A stretch of 64,000 nucleotides of DNA, taken from assembly GCA_951394045.1 (NCBI GenBank), contig OX595987.1:124001-188000 (forward strand). The letters run 5' to 3'. Below the pieces are notes generated by a model. It was not told where the DNA came from, did no database searches, and saw nothing but the letters and a program-made list of their open reading frames with translations. Every line of letters starts with the position of its first letter. The first letter of the stretch is position 1. The DNA comes from Nitzschia sp. DOCU1 (taxonomy: Eukaryota; Bacillariophyta; Bacillariophyceae; Bacillariales; Bacillariaceae). A program made the position numbers and the translations under genes. Positions 51,326 to 60,900 of the stretch are shown here, in pieces.

Positions 51326-52180
51326 TTACGACGATAGAATCGATGACCCCAACAACGTTATGCAAGGGGTAGATCTCGATTGAACAGCGTCTTGTTGTTG
51401 TAGTTCCTCACGTAGAATCTGCGTTAACTGAAGATAGTCGCCATGGGCCAGCAGTCGCGACAGGACCCGAGAAGCTCGACTAGTCTGAAGAGATCGTGTC
51501 CTTAACACTTGGAAGACGGTGTCCTGATCCAGCGTATGAGCACGGAGAGCGTTTTGAATCTTGAGGACTCCCTGAACATGGATTGCTCGCTGGCGCTTAA
51601 TGCACGGACATAGGAATGGTTCCAATCCTCGGGATTCCTGGTGGGCACCCACCACTTCCAATAGCTCACTTGCTGTTTTCCCATTAAGAATAGCCGAAAG
51701 CTGCGATTCCGTCTCTGACACTTGATACAATCGCTGGAGTAATGCCATCAAAGAAGATGCACCCTCCTTTTTATTACGCATGGAGTAGCACTTGGCTTGT
51801 CTCCTGGCTTGCTTGTAAAACTCTTGAATCTCGCCATTGCTGTAGTACGAGGCATCAGCATTGTCGTCGTCCAACATCAGATCCTCTTTGACATTGCAAC
51901 AACAATGCGTGACATTGAAATCACCCACATCCTTACTCGGTATCCATTGAAAGGATACGGATTTTGCCCTTTTCCGATGCAGCGATTTTCCCGTCTCCAG
52001 GCAAGGCCGCGGGGGGACAGCCTCGCTCCTGGAGCAGCTAATGCTGCTACTCTCTACCGGTAGTTCCATCATATCCGGCACAACTGGGAGACCGCGAAAG
52101 GTTTCACTGGTATTTCGCAGCTCGCCCATGATACAGTTTGGACTGACAGTGTCCGTAGCATCCTCTTTACGAAACATCAT
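51326..52180 (-). CDS. Unknown diatom-type protein with RGLE motif
   Basis: 284 residues, single exon, starting MMFRKED. A disordered N-terminal part is followed by YSNGEIQEFYKQARRQAKC, a helical middle, and SRGLEPFLCPCIKRQRAIHVQGVLKIQ. The pattern of an aromatic-S...EI..F segment followed about 70 residues later by RGLE...R...I..VL..Q is one I recall from a large family of uncharacterised diatom proteins. The C-terminal part is helical (RTRSLQTSRASRVLSRLLAHGD). No enzyme motif, membrane segment or signal is seen. The palindrome CTACCGGTAG lies inside the coding sequence (52054-52063). Confidence 0.7.
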   Translation of the reverse strand: MMFRKEDATDTVSPNCIMGELRNTSETFRGLPVVPDMMELPVESSSISCSRSEAVPPRPCLETGKSLHRKRAKSVSFQWIPSKDVGDFNVTHCCCNVKEDLMLDDDNADASYYSNGEIQEFYKQARRQAKCYSMRNKKEGASSLMALLQRLYQVSETESQLSAILNGKTASELLEVVGAHQESRGLEPFLCPCIKRQRAIHVQGVLKIQNALRAHTLDQDTVFQVLRTRSLQTSRASRVLSRLLAHGDYLQLTQILREELQQQDAVQSRSTPCITLLGSSILSS

Positions 52181-52689
52181 TTTGTGTTGCTTGTTCAGAA
52201 ACGGGATGTGCCCGGATGTTATTATATGAAATGCAATGAAAGGAGGCCTTTGTGTGTGGCGAACAGTTTAGCTGTTTGCGTTTTGGCGTTGCGTGGCAAT
52301 TACTGCACACTATGTACGATAGTGATTCAATCGAAGTCGACGACGTTCATGCGGCTCGTGCCAGACATGATAAGTCATCATTTCATTTATTACGGTTCAA
52401 CATCGGCTGGCGCGACAGAAAGGGGGAACGAAAAGAGGTATTCCGGTTCGCAGATTTTTCACTCGTCCGTCGTCCGTCGACTGTCCATTTTTGACCTAAT
52501 TGACCAAAATATCGAATCTCTCGTAACTAGTAGTAGCGCCAGCTATCTTGCCTACTGTTACAACAGCGTAGAGTACGCAACTAGTAGTAGTGAGCTAGAT
52601 ACGACTAGTGACTAATACTAGCTGTGTCCCAGATCAATACATTAGTATTACTAAGTGTAGGACAGGTGCCATGGCACCTTTTATCGATA
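52181..52689. other. No recognisable gene
   Basis: Short frames only. CTAGTAGTA triplet runs lie at 52525-52590. Confidence 0.45.
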
Positions 52690-53580
52690 GTCGGACACGG
52701 TGGCGCTGGCTGCCAATCACCACCTCCCCTTTCAATTTACAGTTGGAGTATACATTCCGGCCTCTACTTCCACTGGCTTGCCCGGTACAAACTCCAAGAC
52801 TTTGGTCAAGCTCTGCGCCTTTGTTGAGAATTCTTCTTGCGTTGCCCCACTACCATCGACAAAATCTGCCACCACAAATACGGTCCACTACACATGGAAC
52901 AAACCTACGTCATCGCTCCACCGTCCATGTACTCGCGTCATTCGTCCTTGTCGGTTTTATCCAAAGAGTACCCAGTGGTAAAAATAGCCCAGCACTTTTG
53001 CCACTTTGGAAGGATCCAACGATGTTGGCTTTCCAATACCAAATGTAGCATAGCCAGGAGCCGGGATGCGCCGGTCGCGATTAAGGACGCTGGTCGTCAA
53101 ACGACATTTCCGAAGGCAACTCCCTGGTGTTGAAATCCTGGACAAGAGTTCCAGCATTAACTCCCAGATAAAACTTGCTGGGGGGAACCGAAGAGTACAA
53201 GTCACCCATGCAGTCGGTCAGGGCCGGGAAGAATGGCCCATTGGCAGGCTGGAACCCCCCATTCAACTGAGAGAGCTGGCTAGGGAAATACCGATTCCAA
53301 TGCCCAAACGGCAAAAAGTAGAAACTTCATTGTTGTCGAAGCGAACCAAATGAATGGAGGCGACGAGTGCGACGGATAGGTGGCGGCGTCAAAACGTAAA
53401 CGTCCGATGACGATAGTTTGAATAATCGTGGCGGCTTGTCGAAGTACCGTCAACACCTTTCGATGAAAGATAGGACCTACTGCGGGGGGTGGTTGAGCGG
53501 GTTGGTCCACGGCTTGTCTTTTAATAGAACAAACCCCGTGTTGCCGGACAATGGCATCGGCCTGTCTGGTAAAGAAGCGC
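52690..53580 (-). pseudogene. Decayed coding region, family unrecognised
   Basis: Three minus-strand pieces read like protein but lie in different frames: about 53360-53090 (a hydrophobic MKFLLFAVWALE start-like stretch and NGPFFPALTDCMGDLYSSV, PPSKFYLGVNAGT), about 53080-52960 (RIPAPGYATFGIGKP...DPSKVAKVLGY) and about 52870-52720 (VVADFVDGSGATQ...FVPGKPVEVEAGMYTP). Stops separate them and no splice signals are convincing. The PSKFYLGVNAG-like phrase faintly recalls glycosidase barrels, too weak to name. I infer a degraded gene. Confidence 0.35.
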
Positions 53581-53821
53581 ATTACGATTTGACCTGCTTC
53601 ATCGTCTCGTCGTCGTCTTCTCGAAACGGCGACACCAACTCCCGCGTTGATATCGTGCGTTATCCGTGCACGGCTTGCTTGAACTTACAACCAGGGAGAG
53701 AGCTCGACGTGCTCTAGCCAGTAGTCAACGTTACTGGTCTCATCCCTAGTCAAGCGCTTTCTAGATTCAACGTGATTTTTCAACTGCTGTACTAGACCAG
53801 AAACCCCCGATTCACGCGTCG

Positions 53822-56800
53822 TCATCCCCGCCATTCTTGACGGCTTGGATTCACGAGGTTTCGAAAGTCTTGCAGTTCTTGGAGGCGGCCAAAGTCTTGC
53901 AAAAGCAAGTAAAACTTTAGAATGCTCCATTGATCCGATTCTTGTTGTTGTGACTCTTGGATAGGGTGTCGGCCGCGGTCGTCTCGTGGTAGCGTCACGA
54001 CGCGACAGCGACCGCAATTGAAAAATGTACCTTTTCCGCGTCGGACGTATAACACAACATAGGATTCCGAGTCCATCATTTTCTGAGCCAGTCGGGTCGT
54101 TCCATCTTTCCAATCGTAGTGCTTCACGAACCAGGTCAAGATGGATCCATCTTCTAGCCATTCGTTGGGGTAGCTGCGGGATTGTTGCATTTTGCCAGCA
54201 TTGTGAAGAGGAAGATTTACAAACAAGACAACTGCATTTAACAATTCAATAAAGCCTGAGCGGGCATGGAAATGCAGACGATTGCTGTTGGTGCTTGGAG
54301 GACGCTCCAGAAGTAGTCTTGGAACGTTCTCGGTGCCAGTGTCATTATCAGCAGCCGCATCGGTCACCTTCAACAAATCCAATACACATTGCTCTTTCAA
54401 TTTCGTACTGGTCCAAGTACCCACCAGAGCATCCAATTTGGAGGCGTCGGCTAAAAGTGTGTGAGAAGGGATTTGCCGGATTCCATTCAAATCGACAAAG
54501 GGTACGTTTTCATCCCAAGTCGACGCAGTGGGGATAGTGGGAAGTTGAGGCTCGCTTCCCGTCGTCCAGCTTTGAGAAACTACCTGATAGGAATCGTTGC
54601 CCAAGACGCATTTTCCATTCCAACGTTGAATCGCCAACGGCTCTGTCGTAGGATCTAAGAGCAAAAACCGCCAACTTGTCAGCAATTCTTGAAAGAGCCC
54701 GTCCTTCTCCCATCTGCCCAAGTTGACAGTGGTAGACGTGCCGGTGAAGCGGGCTCCCACTTGAGCGACGAGAGCCTCGGCCATAAAGGGAGTCACTACG
54801 GCATCCAAGGCGGCATATTCCAGTTGAGCACGGGTCAATGGCCGCAACGACCAGTCACTAACCTGCTCGCTCTTGTTCAATGTGCGTTGCACAAATCGTT
54901 CTGTCATTTTAATGAGTGAGGACGTTACAGTTGCCCGATCTCGCGCGGTCATTCCTTCTTGTTTGGCGGCAAGCTGTAGGACTTTGGTCCCCAATTTGGA
55001 AATCTCCAAGACGGAATAGACTTGATCAAAAGCAGAAATGTGGGGATAGCTAGCTGCAAGTCGTTGCAGGTCATTATGGACTTGAAAGCCGAGCTTGACG
55101 AGTCTTGGGGTTTGATAAAGTAGAGCAATTGCCTTGGCAAGTGCTTGTTCCATTTCCGTCAATTCGTTGCACTTGTGTAGGATTGGTCTGGCGAGCGTTT
55201 GGAGATCCATGAGATAGATCTTCTGTAAATCATGGAGACAGATTTGAAGAAGTAGAACTGGCTGGGGTTCATTTTCGGTTGCCAAAAAGGTGGGTTTCCA
55301 TTCGCAGTCCATGCCAACAAGTCCAACTTGGTCGGGGTAGGTCTCTAGCCACGTTGCCAAATCCATGTAAAAGTCCTGGATCCCAGAAAGGTCCTGAACC
55401 AGGTGTACGGCTTGCTCTAGAGTCGTGTCCGGATACATGTCTTGCAATTGCAGAAATGGTAGATTGGATAACGAGCCTTCCGGTGGGTTATAAGGCGCCC
55501 CATTCATTTTGGTTTCTGGACGGGCTGTCCGGCCACTACCATTTTGCGTCAATACTCTCGTGTCTCCTGATTCTGTCTGAAGCCATTCTAAATCAAAGAC
55601 GACCACATCCAGACTCGACTTGGAAATCCAATTTTTGAGACTATCTCGATTCCCCACATTAGTCTTGCCTTGTATCATGACAAGTTGTCCCACTTTCAGG
55701 CGTCGAAATGCCAACTCGGCTTGTTCGACTCCCCAGCGCTGGCAAATTGTCTTGCCGAGTATCAACTGGACGGCCATGGCCTTGTCGTTGCGAGGGTTTC
55801 GCCAGGGATGTATAATGTCATTTTCTTGATCGTCGTCAGTCAATGAACGGCTGAGGGGCGGTGCCAAGTCACAAAAGACGAGTCGCCGTGCCATTTGCCG
55901 TACTCCCGAAATCCGTCCGACGACACATATCCACTCGGGTTCCAATGAAGTTTGCTCTTGGTTGCCATTGACAATGCCCTGGGCGATATTGTTATCGGGT
56001 GGAGCTACCGCAAAGTAGGGCTTCTGATATCGTTCGTTGGAGTGACCAGATAATATACCCATTGGAAGTAGTGAAACCGACTCGTCATTCTTCACAAGCT
56101 TGCGGTCTATTTTCTGATTTTCCCGAAAGTTGGCGACATGGATCGATTGTCCGTAGTTTACGAGCGTTTCAATGCGAATGAGGACCGACTGACCCGGCTG
56201 ACCGCCACCACCGACCAGCAATTCGTCGTCGTCGTCGTCTGAGGAGTCTAGTAGAGAATTTTCCACAATGGTCAAGAGTGGTGCTGGCGTTAATCCCAAC
56301 GGGGGGACAGTTCCCGACTCGAAACCACAAAGTGCGACAAGTTGATTGATTGGCGCCAAGGATATAAGAGTCCGCCGTTCATCTCCATCCACAAGCGACG
56401 TTGCCTGAACCACAGCTTGCTCCAGTTTGGTGGTGTTGACCCGATCCTTGGCATCCAGAACTGCTAAAATGTAGGCACTGGAAGCATTACCAAGGTTCTG
56501 TGCAGAAGCTTCACAAAGGCAAAAGACAATTGCATTGATCCGACGCAATTTGGTTTGATCGGTGCCAGCAATCTGCGTATCTTTGACCAGCCGAATCGGA
56601 AGATCCTGACGTTGCAGTTGTTCGATGGTCTCTATAAGCTTGTTGAGTTGATCCGAACCATTTGCCAGTCGAAACGTTGACAAGGGATTTTGGGGGATTC
56701 TCAAGCTGCGTCTGCTGTTTTCTTGCATAGCCAAGCGGGTCCGGATTTGAGGTCGCCGTCCTCTCGTTCCTCCAGGGGTCTTCCTGAGGGGAACAACCGC

Positions 56801-56887
56801 CAGCGAAATCGACGAGTGAATGCACAACAAGCCAAATAAGAGCAGGATTATTCGGCGATGCTGATTCGTCCGCCAGTACCCTGGCAT
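53822..56887 (-). CDS. YbaK-like / OB-fold / DEDDy 3'-5' exonuclease fusion
   Basis: 1021 residues, single exon. A signal-like N-terminus (hydrophobic 13-30) suggests organelle or secretory targeting. Residues about 90-240 resemble a YbaK/ProX tRNA-editing domain (KLRRINAIVFCL, LISLAPINQLVALCGF, GTVPPLGLTPAPLLTIVE). Residues about 318-412 have an OB-fold plan (WICVVGRISGVRQ, LVFCDL, VQLILGKT, LKVGQLVMIQGKT). Residues about 505-715 are a DEDDy exonuclease with all acids: D527, E529 (MDCEW), D607 (VHNDLQRL), Y691 and D695 (YAALDA), closest in plan to RNase D/Exd-type enzymes. A C-terminal region of about 300 residues is unrecognised apart from a GTFFNCGRCRVV stretch. The likely role is tRNA or structured-RNA processing or quality control; this is inferred. 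Confidence 0.82.
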   Translation of the reverse strand: MPGYWRTNQHRRIILLLFGLLCIHSSISLAVVPLRKTPGGTRGRRPQIRTRLAMQENSRRSLRIPQNPLSTFRLANGSDQLNKLIETIEQLQRQDLPIRLVKDTQIAGTDQTKLRRINAIVFCLCEASAQNLGNASSAYILAVLDAKDRVNTTKLEQAVVQATSLVDGDERRTLISLAPINQLVALCGFESGTVPPLGLTPAPLLTIVENSLLDSSDDDDDELLVGGGGQPGQSVLIRIETLVNYGQSIHVANFRENQKIDRKLVKNDESVSLLPMGILSGHSNERYQKPYFAVAPPDNNIAQGIVNGNQEQTSLEPEWICVVGRISGVRQMARRLVFCDLAPPLSRSLTDDDQENDIIHPWRNPRNDKAMAVQLILGKTICQRWGVEQAELAFRRLKVGQLVMIQGKTNVGNRDSLKNWISKSSLDVVVFDLEWLQTESGDTRVLTQNGSGRTARPETKMNGAPYNPPEGSLSNLPFLQLQDMYPDTTLEQAVHLVQDLSGIQDFYMDLATWLETYPDQVGLVGMDCEWKPTFLATENEPQPVLLLQICLHDLQKIYLMDLQTLARPILHKCNELTEMEQALAKAIALLYQTPRLVKLGFQVHNDLQRLAASYPHISAFDQVYSVLEISKLGTKVLQLAAKQEGMTARDRATVTSSLIKMTERFVQRTLNKSEQVSDWSLRPLTRAQLEYAALDAVVTPFMAEALVAQVGARFTGTSTTVNLGRWEKDGLFQELLTSWRFLLLDPTTEPLAIQRWNGKCVLGNDSYQVVSQSWTTGSEPQLPTIPTASTWDENVPFVDLNGIRQIPSHTLLADASKLDALVGTWTSTKLKEQCVLDLLKVTDAAADNDTGTENVPRLLLERPPSTNSNRLHFHARSGFIELLNAVVLFVNLPLHNAGKMQQSRSYPNEWLEDGSILTWFVKHYDWKDGTTRLAQKMMDSESYVVLYVRRGKGTFFNCGRCRVVTLPRDDRGRHPIQESQQQESDQWSILKFYLLLQDFGRLQELQDFRNLVNPSRQEWRG

Positions 56888-57220
56888 TTCATAGCCTCGA
56901 CAAGTCCTACTAGACTAACAGAAAGAGCAAAGCCCGTATCATCGATGGGTCTATAAAATGAAACGATGGCGCCATGGTCGGCGAATCATGACGATGATAA
57001 TGCCAATACATGCAGTACCAGTACGAGATAGCGCGAGGAACTGCACGGGGACCAACGGTATCCCTGTATCTATGAGGAGTACATGCCAATCGCGGTCACG
57101 CTCCACGAGTGGATGATTCTTCAGTCGTGGCAAGATCCGTCTTCGCGATCACTCTCTGATGCGTCAAAATGAAGGGCGAAGGGCAGCCATAGGGCAGGAA
57201 ACTTTGACACAAAAAGTTAC

Positions 57221-57812
57221 TTGCCAACATTGACGAGATCATATTATCATCCTGAGCATCCGACGTGTCCAGCTTGTTATCGGTACCAAAAGGCGGCCAA
57301 TGAAGGACAAGAAGCCGTCGCCATGTTCAACCTTGGAGTGTGCTACGATAATGGTCAAGGCGTACAGCAAGACTTTAACAAGGCAGTGGAATGGTACCAA
57401 AAGGCGGCCAATGAAGGACAAGCCGTCGCCATGTACAACCTTGGAGTTTGCTACGATAATGGTCAAGGCGTAGAACAAGACTGGGATAAGGCAGTTGAAC
57501 GGATGAAGGAGATGCCGATGCCGTAAGCGCTCTTGAACGCTGCTACAAAAATGGCAAGGCGTACAACAACAAAAGGCCGAAACTGTCACTTCTTTTGCAG
57601 CCAAGGTAGGGTCAACGTCATTGCCGGAGAATCATCGATCGTCGCAAGAGAAACGTGTGTCTGTCGAGCCCGACGTCGCGTTTTCACAACCTTCTGCACC
57701 AAAAGAAGAAGCTATATCAACAATGCCCGAGGGTGAACGGGCGTCACGAGACCAACTCCAACATTCCTTGCAAAACGTAACTGCGCCCGTTGAGAGAGAG
57801 GATTCGTTTTAG
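57221..57812 (+). pseudogene. Sel1-repeat protein remnant
   Basis: Plus frame from about 57285 gives two Sel1-like repeats: QKAANEGQ..AVAMFNLGVCYDNGQGV and a near-identical second copy. The frame then shifts near 57510: ADAVSALERCYKNG continues in another frame, and from about 57560 a third frame (QQQKAETVTSF to a stop at 57812) supplies a Ser/Glu-rich tail. The N-terminus is missing. At least two frameshifts in a short distance mark it as a pseudogene. Sel1 repeats mediate protein contacts. Confidence 0.7.
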
Positions 57813-57937
57813 ATAGACCCACCTCTCTTCCTCTTTGTGTCGACTCGTGCTTCTACTAGATTTGCTTGCTGTATTATACAATTTAAAGGGGATAAGCTGG
57901 AGTAGTGACTTGCATGGCCACCACTACTACAAGTGCT

Positions 57938-60900
57938 CTAAATGACTTCTTTGAGGTTCCTGGCACGGTCCTCATAGCTTCTGGGTTTCAGGTCGTCATA
58001 GCCAAGGTCCAAACCATGTAATTCCGGGTCGTCACGGTACCCCAATGATGGCGCTGAGGTAGTATCCATGAACAAAGAATCTCGAACGACACTGGAATGA
58101 GTAAGAGGAGCCGTCTCATGTGGAGATGGTTCCACATCAGGAAGTCGTCCGCTACTGCTATTGGTGCCCGCCTTGTTGATTCCATAGGCCAGCTTGTGGA
58201 GATACGTGCCATGCCAGCCCCCTGGTGGAGATTTACGTAGATCGATATCTTCCACGTCGAATTGTTGTAGGTAGGCAAAAATGGACGTCTTCTGGGCCTC
58301 GGCACGTTTTCGGGCGTGCCGCCGGCCGATGCACAGAATACAGACTCCGCACATCAAAAGGGCCAAGGCAATAATTGCAAAAGAGAGCATCTTCACGGTC
58401 GTGTTATCTTGGCTTACTCCGTTGGGGTACCATTCGGTTGGTGTGGAGGTATCGTCTGGCAAGACGGGGGCAGCAACTATCGGTATGGTGTGATCTCCGC
58501 TTACTTTGTCAAAGATCATCATGAAAAGATCCGAGTAGGTATCTGTGGGCCCGTCACCGGTACGCTCGCGGAAAAAGCTACCATTCGTATCGCCAAAGAC
58601 GACAGCATTTCCGTTTGCATCCGCCTTGACGCCTCCGCCGCGAGCAATACGATCATCGCCATTGGATCCAACCTGCTTCAACCATGCCACAGCTCCACCT
58701 TTTGTCCACAGCTTGGCAACAAAAATGTCGTCGCGGCCTGCAGATTTTTGATCATAATTGTCCATAGTGGCTCCATTCTCCACCGTTCCGGCAATGTAGA
58801 TGACATTTTGACCAGGAACGACATCACAACTGAACGCAGATGCCGCAGCTGGCTTGGAATCTGTACCGTGGGCGTGGGTAACAGAGAACTGCTTCGTCCA
58901 GGCGGCCGTCAAGCTATCGACGTGTATCTTGGCTACCACAGCATGAACAGTCACATCCTTTCTGTCTCTGTCAGTGTCGGAATCCATCCTACCTTGAGTA
59001 GCTCCTACCACATAAAACGACATGGAGTCGTCAGGATCGGGACAAGCCCCCAAAATCCAATCGTCGCGATCTGTCACCGAAGCAAAGTACGCCACAGAGC
59101 GATCTTTCCTGCCCCCCGTTTGGAATGTGCCCGTATCCGGATCAATCTTTGCCATGATGCCGTCCATATCTGTATTCTTGCTTCCCTTGGTGCTTCCCAC
59201 TACTATCAACGACTTGCCTCCCTGCACCATGACCATGTCCGAGAGGAAAATGGATTCTTGGCCAGGCGTCTCGAACGGCTTACGCCATTGTCGCTGCAGC
59301 GAACTTTCCAGTACATGATCTTCCTCAGACGCGCCAGATCGGATGAGTTGGTATCGTTCCATGACAATGCGGTACTTGGACCCGTACTTCTCAATGCCCC
59401 CGGTTGTCAAATTGGGATACTCATCCGTCGAAACCATATCGTAGCTCGGATTTACCATGGTATCATCAGATATCATGGACACGATCCAGGCGATTCCTTG
59501 GTCGTTGGTTTCGACAGCCACGGGAAATTGGACTCCCGTTTGATCCATGGCGGCGCCTCCTTGCAAGACAAATCTTCCATCGACACTCGCCAAGTCCATG
59601 GCAAAACCGTATTGCTTGGCAGGAATGCCGCTAGTGCCGAGCTCTGTCAAGAGTCCTCCTGCTTCCGTGGACCCAATGACAATGGCAGCCGACTTGTCAT
59701 TGTAGGTCGTCATAGCCAAGGCGTTGCAAGCTTCCGGGGCATTTGCGGTTCCGTAGACTTCCTTTTCTCGCCACGCCAATTCGGGTAAGATGAGGGATCC
59801 AAAGATGCACGATGATACGGGGCTGGCTTGATCGTCTGAGCCGTCATATTTTCCAAAAGTTCCATAGGTGGCTCCCGTAATATAGATGGTGTTGGCAAAT
59901 GTGTCGTAGAACATTCCACCCGCATAGGTCGGGCCAACGTCAGGGCCTGTCTGCAAGGCGTTAATGGCCTCGGGATTAAAAGCCGGCTCGTCCGCAGGAC
60001 CACCCGGTTCCGGAGCAGCCGTAGGTGGAAGGACATCTCCTCCATTTTGAACCAAAGTCTTGTACGATCCATCTCTCTTGTCCATGGTAAAGACGACCAA
60101 GTCCATATCTCCATTATTGCCCGCATGATTGGCGTAGAAACTTCCAGCCGTCTCGGCATAGACAATGGCATTTCCATCGGCATCCACGTCAATGCCACCA
60201 CCATGGGCCAAACGTTCCTTTTCGGACGTACCCACCTGCTGGATCCAATTGACGGTTCCATCGGCACCGACCATTTGAGCGACAAAGATATCGTCCCCAT
60301 CGGCCCCTGGAGTCTTGTCGGCATTGTCAAGCGTCGCACCACCTTCAATGCCTCCAGCAATATAGACCAAGCCATCGGCCGTGACGGCACAGCCAAACGC
60401 AGAAGCTTGAGCTGGACCGCCATCGTTTCCGACTTGCATGGTAAAATGCTGAAGCCATTGGGCAGTCAAGGACTCGATTAGGATCTTGGCCACAAAGGCA
60501 TGCGTCGTACCTTGTGCTGGTTGTTGATCGTCGGACAAATCTCGAACCTTGCCTTGAGACGCTCCAACAACATAGACCGCATCTTGGTCGTACATGTCGT
60601 TGCACACATTGGTGACCCAATCGTCCTTTTGATCAATCGAATCTAGACGCGTCGAAGATCGATGTCCAGGGACTTCTTGCAATTGACCCGTCAAAGGATC
60701 CAGCTTGATTAGGAATCCATCCATGTCGCCATTGAGATTTTCATTCCCAAACGGACCACCCGTCCCTCGGGTACTTCCTACGACAATCAAGGTATTGCCA
60801 TTACCAGCCAAGGTCATGCCGGAAGTATAGACATTTTCATTTTCTTCATCGACGCCGTACCATTGATAAAATTCTTCATCAAAAACCTTGGTGACTTGGT

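Noticed and set aside
58316..59788. 490-codon plus-strand frame
   Set aside because: Opposite the propeller gene; composition rich in His/Arg/Ile typical of antisense, no domain.
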